From NCBI GenBank assembly GCA_014381945.1, contig JACNKQ010000035.1, forward strand, positions 60,942 through 124,941: a stretch of 64,000 bases of DNA, in the 5' to 3' direction. The translations under genes were made by a program, and so were the position numbers. The notes under the pieces were generated by a model. That model was not told where the DNA came from. It ran no database searches and saw only the letters and a list, made by a program, of their open reading frames with translations. The DNA is from Actinomycetota bacterium (GTDB lineage: Bacteria > Actinomycetota > Acidimicrobiia > Acidimicrobiales > MedAcidi-G1). Shown one piece after another: positions 7,932 through 15,243 of this stretch. The first letter of the stretch is position 1; the number at the start of each line of letters is the position of its first letter.

Positions 7932-8897
7932 TCAGCCGATGCCGTCGCGCAGGTCGGCAAGCCAGGCATCGGCGGCCTGCGACGCGGCCGACGCCTCGCT
8001 ACGGACCTCGTCGCCACTGCTGCCCGCCGCCGGGTACGAGCCGAGGAACTTCACCCTGCCGTGCTTCATGTGCAGGTTGCGCAGGCAGTCGGCGATCACG
8101 TCGTCGGCGACATGGCCTTCGAGGTCCATCAGGAAGCAGTAGTCGCCCAGGCCCTGCTTGGTGGGGCGGGACTCGAGACGGGTCAGGTTGATCGAACGTG
8201 CGGCGAACTCCTGCAGGATGCCGAGAAGGCTGCCGGGTCGGTCCGCCCGCTGGAACACGACCAGCGAGGTCTTGTCGTGGCCGGTCGGCTCCGGGATCCC
8301 GTCGGACGCCACCAGGACGAACCGGGTCTCGTTCTCGGGATGGTCCTCGATGTCGCCGGCCAGGATCTCGAGCCCATAGACGTCGGCGGCCCGCCCCGGA
8401 GCGATCGCAGCCGTGTGCCCGTCGGGAGCTTCGGCGATGCGTCGTGCAGCGTCAGCCGTGGAGTTCGAGGCGTCGATGGTGGCATCGGGGAGGTGCTCGC
8501 GGAGCCATCCACGGCACTGGGCGATGGCATGGGGGAACGACACGACGCGGCGCACGTCGGACAACGACGTCCCGTTCGACACCAGCAGGTTCAACTGGAC
8601 CGAGATGACCACCTCGCGCTGGATCAGCAGGTCGGCCTCGAAGGTGAGGGCGTCCTGGGTGACGTTGACGCTGCCCTCGATCGAGTTCTCGATTGCGGCG
8701 AAACCCAGGGCAACCTCACCGCCCGATACCTGCCGCAGGACATCCGAGATGGACGACGCCGGGACGTGTTCCAGCGCAGCGAGGTCGGCCTGGGTGAACA
8801 GCGCCTGCTCCGTGAAGGTCCCCGCCGGACCCAGGTATGCGATCGATGGGGGACGCGAGGGTGTGTCTGTGGCCACGACGGGGGAGGATAGTGACAT
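7932..8897 (-). CDS. pheA: Prephenate dehydratase
   Basis: A 321-residue enzyme converting prephenate to phenylpyruvate in phenylalanine synthesis. The catalytic PDT domain (about 18-200) opens with IAYLGPAGTFTEQALF and includes GFAAIENSIEGSVNVTQDAL and ENETRFVLVA. A C-terminal ACT domain with GSLLGILQEFAARSINLTRLESRP (the ESRP feedback motif that binds phenylalanine) follows at about 215-290. No chorismate mutase domain is fused. The ATG at 8895-8897 overlaps the divergent larB start codon; a GTG eight codons in (8876) is possible but no upstream purine-rich site supports it. Confidence 0.93.
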   Translation of the reverse strand: MSLSSPVVATDTPSRPPSIAYLGPAGTFTEQALFTQADLAALEHVPASSISDVLRQVSGGEVALGFAAIENSIEGSVNVTQDALTFEADLLIQREVVISVQLNLLVSNGTSLSDVRRVVSFPHAIAQCRGWLREHLPDATIDASNSTADAARRIAEAPDGHTAAIAPGRAADVYGLEILAGDIEDHPENETRFVLVASDGIPEPTGHDKTSLVVFQRADRPGSLLGILQEFAARSINLTRLESRPTKQGLGDYCFLMDLEGHVADDVIADCLRNLHMKHGRVKFLGSYPAAGSSGDEVRSEASAASQAADAWLADLRDGIG

Positions 8898-9639
8898 GGA
8901 CGCCGTAGCCCTGCGCCGTTTGATCGACGGCGTCGCCGCCGGCGAGGTCGATCCCGACGAGGCCGTGCGACTTCTCCGTGCCCTTCCGTTCGCCGATGTG
9001 GGCAACGCCCGTGTCGACCACCACCGTGCGCTACGGCAGGGACTGCCCGAAGCGGTCTACGGGCCCGGCAAGACCCCGGAGGACGTGGCCCTGATCGTCG
9101 CTGAACTCCTGGCCGCAGGATCGGGCCCCGTGGTCCTCACCCGGGCCGACAAGGAGCAGGTCACGGCCGCCCTCAGCGTTGACGCCGCCGGGACCGTGCG
9201 GGGCGCAACGGCGATCTGGCGCCGTGCCGACGAACGACCCGAGCGGGTCGCCGTGGTCACGGCCGGGACAGCCGACCTGCCGGTCGCAGACGAGTGCGCA
9301 GCCGTGCTGTGGGCCCACGGGCTCGAACCGGTGCGCATCACCGACGTCGGCGTCGCAGGCATCCACCGCCTACTTGCCGAGGTCGAGACCCTGCAGGCGG
9401 CCGATGCCGTCGTGGTCGTGGCCGGCATGGAGGGGGCGCTGGCCAGCGTCGTCGGAGGCCTCACAGGGGCCCCTGTCACCGCCGTGCCGACCAGCGTCGG
9501 ATACGGCGCCTCGCTGGAGGGCGTCACCGCCCTGCTGGGCATGCTGGCCTCGTGCGCCTCGGGCCTGACCGTGGTCGGCATCGACAACGGCTTCGGCGCC
9601 GCCTGCGCCGTGCTGCGCCATCTGGGGACATGCCCGTGA
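8896..9639 (+). CDS. larB: LarB, nickel-pincer cofactor biosynthesis (carboxylase/hydrolase)
   Basis: A 247-residue protein of the LarB family, related to PurE. LarB carboxylates nicotinate adenine dinucleotide, the first step to the nickel-pincer nucleotide used by lactate racemase LarA and relatives. Family features visible are the N-terminal helical region, ARVDHHRALRQGLPEAVYGPGKTPE, AVVTAGTADLPVADECA, VVVVAGMEGALASVVGGL and a C-terminal PurE-like GYGASLEGVTALLGMLASCASGLTVVGIDNGFGAA. A strong Shine-Dalgarno (GGGGGAGGA, about 8 nt before the ATG) sets the start. The gene overlaps larC by 10 nt. LarE, the sulfur donor, is not in the window. Confidence 0.9.
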   Translation: MDAVALRRLIDGVAAGEVDPDEAVRLLRALPFADVGNARVDHHRALRQGLPEAVYGPGKTPEDVALIVAELLAAGSGPVVLTRADKEQVTAALSVDAAGTVRGATAIWRRADERPERVAVVTAGTADLPVADECAAVLWAHGLEPVRITDVGVAGIHRLLAEVETLQAADAVVVVAGMEGALASVVGGLTGAPVTAVPTSVGYGASLEGVTALLGMLASCASGLTVVGIDNGFGAACAVLRHLGTCP

Positions 9640-10835
9640 CCCGCCTCGCCTGGTTCCACTGCTTCTCAGGGATCGCCGGCGACATGGCCCTCGGTGCCCT
9701 CGTCGATGCCGGTGCAGACGGCGACGCGGTCGTCGAGCTCGTCGAGCGGCTGCCGGTGGGCGGTTGGAAGCTCGAGTTCGAACCGGTGCTGCGCTGCGGC
9801 ATAGCCGCCACCAGGGCACGGGTGCACGCCGAGGAGACCACCGTGCATCGCACGGCCGGCAACATCACGGCCATGATCGAGGAGGCCGACCTTCCCGACC
9901 GGGTCACCCGTCGGGCGCTCGCCACGTTCCACGCACTCGCCGAGGTGGAGGGGCGGCTCCACAACAGGCCGCCCTCGCAGGTCCACTTCCATGAGGTCGG
10001 CGCCATCGACAGCATCGTCGACGTCGTCGGCACCTGTGCCGCACTCGAGGTTCTCGGCATCGACGTGGTGCACGCCAGCAGCGTTGCCACCGGTACGGGC
10101 ATGGTCCGCTCGGCCCACGGCCTCATCCCCGTGCCCGCACCGGCCACCGTGGGGCTCCTCGTCGGGGCACCCACACACGGCACCGACGTGCCATTCGAAC
10201 TCACCACCCCCACCGGTGCAGCCCTGCTGGCTGCCACCACCTCCGTCTGGGGCCCGATGCCGACGATGCTGGTCGAGGCCAGCGGATTCGGCGCCGGCAG
10301 CCGCGACCTCGACGGCCGACCGAACGTGACACAGGTCGTGGTCGGCGGGGCGGCGGCGGCAGCCGAACCGGGCCAGCCGGTGATGCTGCTCGAGGTCAAC
10401 GTGGACGACGCCACGGGTGAGACCCTCGCCCATGCCGTCACCGAATGCCTCGCTGCCGGCGCCCACGACGCCTGGGTGACCCCGATCGTGATGAAGAAGG
10501 GCCGACCCGCCCACGTGGTCAGCACGCTCTGTGACCCGAGCCGGGTCGGTGAGGTGGCAGCCGTGCTCACCGCCGAGACCGGGTCGCTCGGGGTCCGTGG
10601 CCACACCCTCGAGCGCTGGCCGGCCGCCCGCACCATGGTCGAGGTCGAGGTCGGCGGCGAGCCCATCGCCATGAAGGTCACGTCCGGACGGGCCAAGGTC
10701 GAACACGACGACGCCGCCAGGGCCGCCCGGCGACTCGGCCTGCCGCTGCGGGAGGTCGTATCGCAGGCGGAGGAGGCCTGGCGCCGACGTGGCACCGAGC
10801 CCCTCGTGCCACCGCCCGACGGCGAACCGGCCTGA
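9630..10835 (+). CDS. larC: LarC, nickel insertion protein (pincer nucleotide nickel chelatase)
   Basis: A 401-residue protein that inserts nickel into the pyridinium-bisthiocarboxylate nucleotide made by LarB and LarE, a CTP-dependent cyclometallase reaction. It starts AWFHCFSGIAGDMALGALVDAG, a LarC hallmark, and continues with VHFHEVGAIDSIVDVVGTCAAL. It is a single uninterrupted frame, unlike Lactobacillus plantarum larC, which is split and needs a programmed frameshift. ATG 9630 overlaps the end of larB; GTG 9636 is a possible alternative. The final partner LarA is absent, so the enzyme served is unknown. Confidence 0.9.
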   Translation: MPVTRLAWFHCFSGIAGDMALGALVDAGADGDAVVELVERLPVGGWKLEFEPVLRCGIAATRARVHAEETTVHRTAGNITAMIEEADLPDRVTRRALATFHALAEVEGRLHNRPPSQVHFHEVGAIDSIVDVVGTCAALEVLGIDVVHASSVATGTGMVRSAHGLIPVPAPATVGLLVGAPTHGTDVPFELTTPTGAALLAATTSVWGPMPTMLVEASGFGAGSRDLDGRPNVTQVVVGGAAAAAEPGQPVMLLEVNVDDATGETLAHAVTECLAAGAHDAWVTPIVMKKGRPAHVVSTLCDPSRVGEVAAVLTAETGSLGVRGHTLERWPAARTMVEVEVGGEPIAMKVTSGRAKVEHDDAARAARRLGLPLREVVSQAEEAWRRRGTEPLVPPPDGEPA

Positions 10836-10856
10836 GCCGCTCCCTACGATGCGCCC

Positions 10857-11582
10857 ATGAACGACCCGGCAACCGACAGGCTCTACTTCCGCCAACTGCT
10901 GTCCGGTCGCGACTTCGGTGCCGCCGACCAGGTGGCACAGCAGATGGTCAACTTCGTGTACCTCATCGGCGACCGCCACACCGGCGAGGCCGTCATCGTC
11001 GACCCCGCCTACGACGTCGTCGCACTGCTGCAGGCCCTCGAGGCCGACGGTATGCGGTGCACCGGGGTGCTCGCCACCCACTACCACCCGGACCACGTGG
11101 GCGGTTCGATGATGGGTTTCGACATCGCCGGCGTGAGGGAACTGCTCGACGAGGTGTCCGTGCCCGTCCACGCACAGAGCGAGGAGGCCGAGTTCATCCG
11201 CAAGGTGACCGGCCTCGAAGCGGGCGACGTTGTCGAACACGCCAGCGGCGACCACGTCCGGGTCGGCGAGGTCGACATCGAGTTGATCCACACCCCCGGA
11301 CACACCCCGGGCAGCCAGTGCTTCCTGGTCGACAACCGCCTGGTCGCAGGCGACACGCTGTTCCTCGAGGGCTGCGGCCGTACCGACCTGCCCGGTGGCG
11401 ACCCGGCTGCGCTGTACCGGAGCCTCACGCAGAAGTTGTCGAAGGTCCCCGACACCGCGGTCCTGTATCCCGGCCACCTGTACTCGCCGCAGCCGTCGGC
11501 CACTATGGGCCACACCCGCACCAACAACTTCGTGTTCCGGCCACGCTCCGAGGAGCAGTGGCTGGCCATGTTCGGCCGGTAG
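10857..11582 (+). CDS. Metallo-beta-lactamase-fold hydrolase (glyoxalase II / persulfide dioxygenase-like)
   Basis: A 241-residue MBL-fold protein. The metal-binding motif THYHPDHVGG (His-X-His-X-Asp-His) is at about residues 78-87, IHTPGHTPGSQCF supplies the next His, GDTLFLEGCGRTD the bridging Asp, and YPGHLYSP the last His. The order and the GCGRTDLPGGD segment are typical of hydroxyacylglutathione hydrolase and persulfide dioxygenase-type enzymes. The exact thioester substrate cannot be told from sequence. TACGAT (10845-10850) lies 6 nt before the ATG, which implies a separate leaderless promoter although larC ends only 21 bp upstream. Confidence 0.8.
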   Translation: MNDPATDRLYFRQLLSGRDFGAADQVAQQMVNFVYLIGDRHTGEAVIVDPAYDVVALLQALEADGMRCTGVLATHYHPDHVGGSMMGFDIAGVRELLDEVSVPVHAQSEEAEFIRKVTGLEAGDVVEHASGDHVRVGEVDIELIHTPGHTPGSQCFLVDNRLVAGDTLFLEGCGRTDLPGGDPAALYRSLTQKLSKVPDTAVLYPGHLYSPQPSATMGHTRTNNFVFRPRSEEQWLAMFGR

Positions 11583-11618
11583 GCGCCGGCTCGAACCCGA
11601 CCCACCCGAGGAGATCCC

Positions 11619-12605
11619 GTGTTCAAAGCCCTGCTGGCCGAAATGTCCGACGATGCCTTCTCCGTCGGGATCACCGACCTCGACGATGACGCCCTCCCCG
11701 ATGGCGATGTGCTGGTCGACGTCGCCCACTCGACCGTGAACTTCAAGGACGGCCTTGCGGTCACGAACTCGTCGCCGATCGTGCGGTCATGGCCCATGGT
11801 CCCCGGCATCGACCTGGCCGGCACCGTCGCCTCCTCAGACCACCCTGATGTCGCCGTCGGTGAACGGGTGGTGGTCAACGGCTGGGGCATTGGCGAGGAG
11901 ACCTGGGGCGGGTTCGCCCAGCGGGCCCGTGTCCAGGGTGGCTGGACCGTGCCCGTGCCCGACGCCTTCACCACCGAGCAGGCCATGGCCATCGGCACAG
12001 CCGGATACACGGCCATGCTCTGCGTGCTCGCCCTCGAGGAACACCAGGTGACCCCCGACGGCGGACCCGTCCTGGTTACCGGCGCTGCCGGTGGCGTCGG
12101 AAGTACCGCGATCGCCCTCCTGGCCGCTCGCGGCTACGAGGTCCACGCCTCTACCGGACGGCCGGAGGAATCCGACTACCTGACCGGGCTCGGGGCGACG
12201 ACGATCGTCGAGCGCAGCGAGCTGTCCGAACCCTCGACCCGTCCGCTGGTGCGGGGACGTTGGGCCGGTGCCATCGACGCAGTTGGGAGCCACACCCTCG
12301 CCAACGTGCTCGCCGCCATCGAGCCCGAGGGCTGTGTAGCCGCCTGTGGCCTCGCCCAGGGCATGGACCTGCCGACATCGGTGGCGCCGTTCATCCTGCG
12401 GGGCGTCACCCTGCGGGGGGTCCACTCGGTGACCGTTCCCCGCCCCCGCCGCCTGGTGGCCTGGGAACGTCTGGCCAGCGACCTCGACCAGGGCCTCCTC
12501 GCCGGCATGACGCAGGTCGTCGGCCTCGGAGATGTCATCGGGGTGTCCGAGGAACTGCTCGCCGGCCGGATCCGCGGACGCGTCGTCGTCGACGTCAACG
12601 CCTGA
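11619..12605 (+). CDS. NADPH-dependent acrylyl-CoA reductase-type quinone oxidoreductase (AcuI/YhdH family)
   Basis: A 328-residue medium-chain dehydrogenase/reductase of the zinc-free AcuI/YhdH branch. Motifs seen are VNFKDGLAVTN, WPMVPGIDLAGTV, the nucleotide-binding VLVTGAAGGVGSTAIALLAARGYEVHASTGR and a conserved ATTIVERSEL stretch. AcuI reduces toxic acryloyl-CoA to propionyl-CoA, for example after DMSP cleavage in marine bacteria. No DMSP lyase is nearby, but propionyl-CoA-type carboxylase and methylmalonyl-CoA epimerase genes lie at 50-53 kb. The start is GTG 11619. Confidence 0.8.
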   Translation: MFKALLAEMSDDAFSVGITDLDDDALPDGDVLVDVAHSTVNFKDGLAVTNSSPIVRSWPMVPGIDLAGTVASSDHPDVAVGERVVVNGWGIGEETWGGFAQRARVQGGWTVPVPDAFTTEQAMAIGTAGYTAMLCVLALEEHQVTPDGGPVLVTGAAGGVGSTAIALLAARGYEVHASTGRPEESDYLTGLGATTIVERSELSEPSTRPLVRGRWAGAIDAVGSHTLANVLAAIEPEGCVAACGLAQGMDLPTSVAPFILRGVTLRGVHSVTVPRPRRLVAWERLASDLDQGLLAGMTQVVGLGDVIGVSEELLAGRIRGRVVVDVNA

Positions 12606-12616
12606 GCGGAGGCTCC

Positions 12617-13663
12617 GTGAAGCTCGGGCTCGGCCTCGACACCTGGTCGTCGCCACGGCTCGAGTTGCCCCTCGAACGGGTTCGGCTCGCCGAACGCCTC
12701 GGCTTCGACTCGGTGTGGACCGCCGAGATCTACGGCGCCGACGCCATCACGCCGCTCGCCTTCCTGGCCGCCCGCACTAGCCGCATCCGCCTCGGCAGCG
12801 GCATCGCCCAGGTGGCGGCCCGCCCACCGACCACCACGGCCATGCAGTTCGGCACGCTCGAGGCGATGGCCACCGGCCGGGTCATCTGCGGCCTGGGCCT
12901 TTCGGGTCCACAGGTCGTCGAAGGCTGGTACGGGCAGCCCTGGACCCGACCCAACCAGACGCTGCGCGAGTACGTGGACGTGGTGCGCCAGGTGTTCCGA
13001 CGCGAAGCGCCGGTGGCGATCAACGGCGAGATCCTGCACCTCCCCCACGACGGGCCCGAAGGCCTCGGCGTCGGCCGCCCCCTTAAGCCGATCCTGCACA
13101 TGAACCCCGACCTGCCGATCTTCCTGGCCGCAGGCGGTCCCCGCAACGTCCGCCTGGCCTTCGAGGTAGCCGACGGATGGATACCGCTCGGCTACACGCC
13201 GGGAAGCGCCCACCTGTACGCCGACGACATCGCCGCCGGATTGGACGCAGGGGGACGCACCATCGCCGATGTCGAGATCCAGGCGTCGGCCCGGCTGGTG
13301 CTCACCGACGACGTGCGGGCAACCCTCGATGCCGCCAGGCCGCAGACGGCGATGCTGGTCGGCGGCTACGGCACCGACGACCACAACTTCCATCGGGATG
13401 CAATGGTGCGGCGCGGCTTCGGCGAGGAGGCCGCCAGGATCCACGAACTGTTCGCCGCCGGTCGGCGCGACGAGGCCGCAGCCGCCGTGCCGGACGACTA
13501 TCTCGACGACGGGGCGCTCATCGGTGACGAGCAGCGGATCCGGTCGAAGTGGGCGTCCTGGGAGGCCAGCGACGCCACCGGGCTGACCGTGCGCCCGGGG
13601 AGCGACGACGAGATGCGGCTCCTGGCCGACATCGCCGGCTGCGAGCCCCGTCCCGGGTCCTGA
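12617..13663 (+). CDS. LLM-class (luciferase-like) F420- or flavin-dependent oxidoreductase
   Basis: A 348-residue TIM-barrel protein of the bacterial luciferase-like family. It shows LGLGLDTWSS at the N-terminus, AERLGFDSVWTAEIYGADAITPLAFLAART, then IRLGSGIAQVAARPPTTTAMQ and GLGLSGPQVVEGWYG. F420-dependent members look much like this and are frequent in Actinobacteria, but the cofactor cannot be assigned here. GTG 12617 has a Shine-Dalgarno GCGGAGG about 5 nt upstream and follows the AcuI-like gene by 11 bp, so both are likely on one transcript. Confidence 0.85.
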   Translation: MKLGLGLDTWSSPRLELPLERVRLAERLGFDSVWTAEIYGADAITPLAFLAARTSRIRLGSGIAQVAARPPTTTAMQFGTLEAMATGRVICGLGLSGPQVVEGWYGQPWTRPNQTLREYVDVVRQVFRREAPVAINGEILHLPHDGPEGLGVGRPLKPILHMNPDLPIFLAAGGPRNVRLAFEVADGWIPLGYTPGSAHLYADDIAAGLDAGGRTIADVEIQASARLVLTDDVRATLDAARPQTAMLVGGYGTDDHNFHRDAMVRRGFGEEAARIHELFAAGRRDEAAAAVPDDYLDDGALIGDEQRIRSKWASWEASDATGLTVRPGSDDEMRLLADIAGCEPRPGS

Positions 13664-13686
13664 GAGGCCGGGACGTGGACTCGGGG

Positions 13687-13770
<84 letters not shown>

Positions 13771-13876
13771 GAGCAGCGGCGGGAAGCGTAACGGCATCTG
13801 GCCCCGGACAGCCGCGCCCGGCAGACGGGGACGTGACCCGATCGGGCACGGGAGCGTCGTTACGATCGTTGGCGTC

Positions 13877-14263
13877 GTGCCCGACCTGTTCCCACTCGCC
13901 GCCCTGATCGCCGCCCTCGCCGCGGTTGCCGGTGGCTCGGCCCTGCTCGTCCGCTCATCGAGCCGGGGCCGTAGTGGGCCACGCCACCTGATGGTGGTCG
14001 CCCCCGAGTCGCTCGAGGGCCTGACCGTCGACGTCGAAGAGGAGGTCACGCTCGGTCGGGCAGCCGGGTGCGGGATCACGGTCGACGACGGGCATGTCTC
14101 GCCGATCCACGCACGGTTGTTCCGGACCGGCGGGCACCTCGTCGTCGAAGACCTTGGCTCGACCAACGGGACCTACGTGAACCGTGAGAGGGTCGAATCA
14201 CCGACCGCCCTGGGCGCCGGTGACCATCTGCAGGTGGGCGACACCGTCCTGGAACTGTGGTGA
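13877..14263 (+). CDS. fhaB: FHA-domain protein (FhaB/FipA-like)
   Basis: A 128-residue protein. An N-terminal membrane helix (LFPLAALIAALAAVAGGSALLV) is followed by an FHA domain at about 45-125 with the phosphothreonine-binding signature: LGRAAGCGITV, then HVSPIHARLF and EDLGSTNGTYVN. FHA proteins bind Thr-phosphorylated partners. It leads a cluster with a PP2C phosphatase and PknB, as FhaB (FipA) does in mycobacteria, where it links the kinases to cell-wall growth and division. GTG 13877 gives the expected short membrane anchor; a TACGAT element sits 10 nt upstream. Confidence 0.85.
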   Translation: MPDLFPLAALIAALAAVAGGSALLVRSSSRGRSGPRHLMVVAPESLEGLTVDVEEEVTLGRAAGCGITVDDGHVSPIHARLFRTGGHLVVEDLGSTNGTYVNRERVESPTALGAGDHLQVGDTVLELW

Positions 14264-14291
14264 CCGTGAACCGCCTACGAACGGTGAACCG

Positions 14292-15173
14292 GTGAGCCGT
14301 CGCCGCCGAAGGGTGCGCCTCCTGCACGGTGGAGCCTCGGCAGTGGGTCGTGTCCGGGCAACCAACCAGGACGACTTCGGAACCGGCGACGACATCTTCG
14401 TCCTGGCGGACGGCATGGGGGGCCACCGTGGGGGAGAGGTCGCATCGGCGGAGGCGGTGGCCGGCGTGCTGGGCTCGTTCGACGACCGTACCCGGGCCGG
14501 TCTCGCCCGGGCGGTCGACCGTGCCAACCATGCGGTGTTCGGACGGGCGGCCGGCGACGTGGACCTGTTCGGCATGGGCACGACGCTGTGTGCGCTGGCC
14601 CTGGTCCGCGGCGAGGGTGCCGATGTCCTGGCGGTCGCCAACGTGGGAGACAGCCGGGTGTACCGGTACGGCGACGGCCGACTGACGCAGATCAGCGACG
14701 ACCACAGCCTTGTCGCCGACCTGGTCCGGGCAGGTGACCTGACCGAGGAGGAAGCTGCTCGGCATCCGCAGCGCAACATCCTGACCCGGGCGCTGGGCAT
14801 CGAACCGGCGCTGTCCGTCGACACATGGGAACTGCAGGCGCTGGCCGGCGACCGCTACCTGCTGTGCAGCGACGGCCTGTTCAACGAACTCGACGACGAC
14901 CGGATCGCCGACCTGCTGGGGGGAGACGACAACCCCGAACTGACCGCAGCGGCCCTTGTGCGCGCAGCCGTGGATGCCGGGGGACACGACAACGTCACAG
15001 CGTTGGTGGTCGATGTCGACGTCGCCCCACCGCTCGAAGGACCATGGCAACGCCCTGAGGTGGAGGTCGAGCAGCCGTCCAATGGCGGGACGCGTTCCAC
15101 CCGTAGGCGGGTGGCCCCGCTGGTGCAACCGTTCCAGTCGATGCTCACCCGACTGGCCCGGAGACGGCGATGA
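14292..15173 (+). CDS. pstP: PP2C-family Ser/Thr protein phosphatase (PstP-like)
   Basis: A 293-residue metal-dependent phosphatase. Metal-binding motifs are present: RATNQDDFG (Asp), FVLADGMGGHRGGEVAS (DGMGG), LAVANVGDSRVYRY, LLCSDGLFNELDDD and GGHDNVTALVVD. It would reverse PknB phosphorylation. The C-terminal about 50 residues are basic and low-complexity, with no obvious transmembrane helix, whereas mycobacterial PstP is membrane-anchored with an extracellular tail. GTG 14292 was chosen; it lies 28 bp after fhaB. Confidence 0.88.
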   Translation: MSRRRRRVRLLHGGASAVGRVRATNQDDFGTGDDIFVLADGMGGHRGGEVASAEAVAGVLGSFDDRTRAGLARAVDRANHAVFGRAAGDVDLFGMGTTLCALALVRGEGADVLAVANVGDSRVYRYGDGRLTQISDDHSLVADLVRAGDLTEEEAARHPQRNILTRALGIEPALSVDTWELQALAGDRYLLCSDGLFNELDDDRIADLLGGDDNPELTAAALVRAAVDAGGHDNVTALVVDVDVAPPLEGPWQRPEVEVEQPSNGGTRSTRRRVAPLVQPFQSMLTRLARRRR

Positions 15174-15243
15174 CCATTCGCGCGCACCGTAGGGGAAGGG
15201 CCGCGGTGAGCGCGACCCGACCTCGGGGATAGAATCCGTCCCC

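Noticed and set aside
9630..10835. Programmed frameshift in larC, as in Lactobacillus
   Set aside because: The gene is one uninterrupted frame of normal full length.
9666..11729. A 687-codon open frame on the minus strand across larC and the MBL gene
   Set aside because: It mirrors well-recognised plus-strand genes; its translation has no family features and long antisense frames are expected at this GC content.
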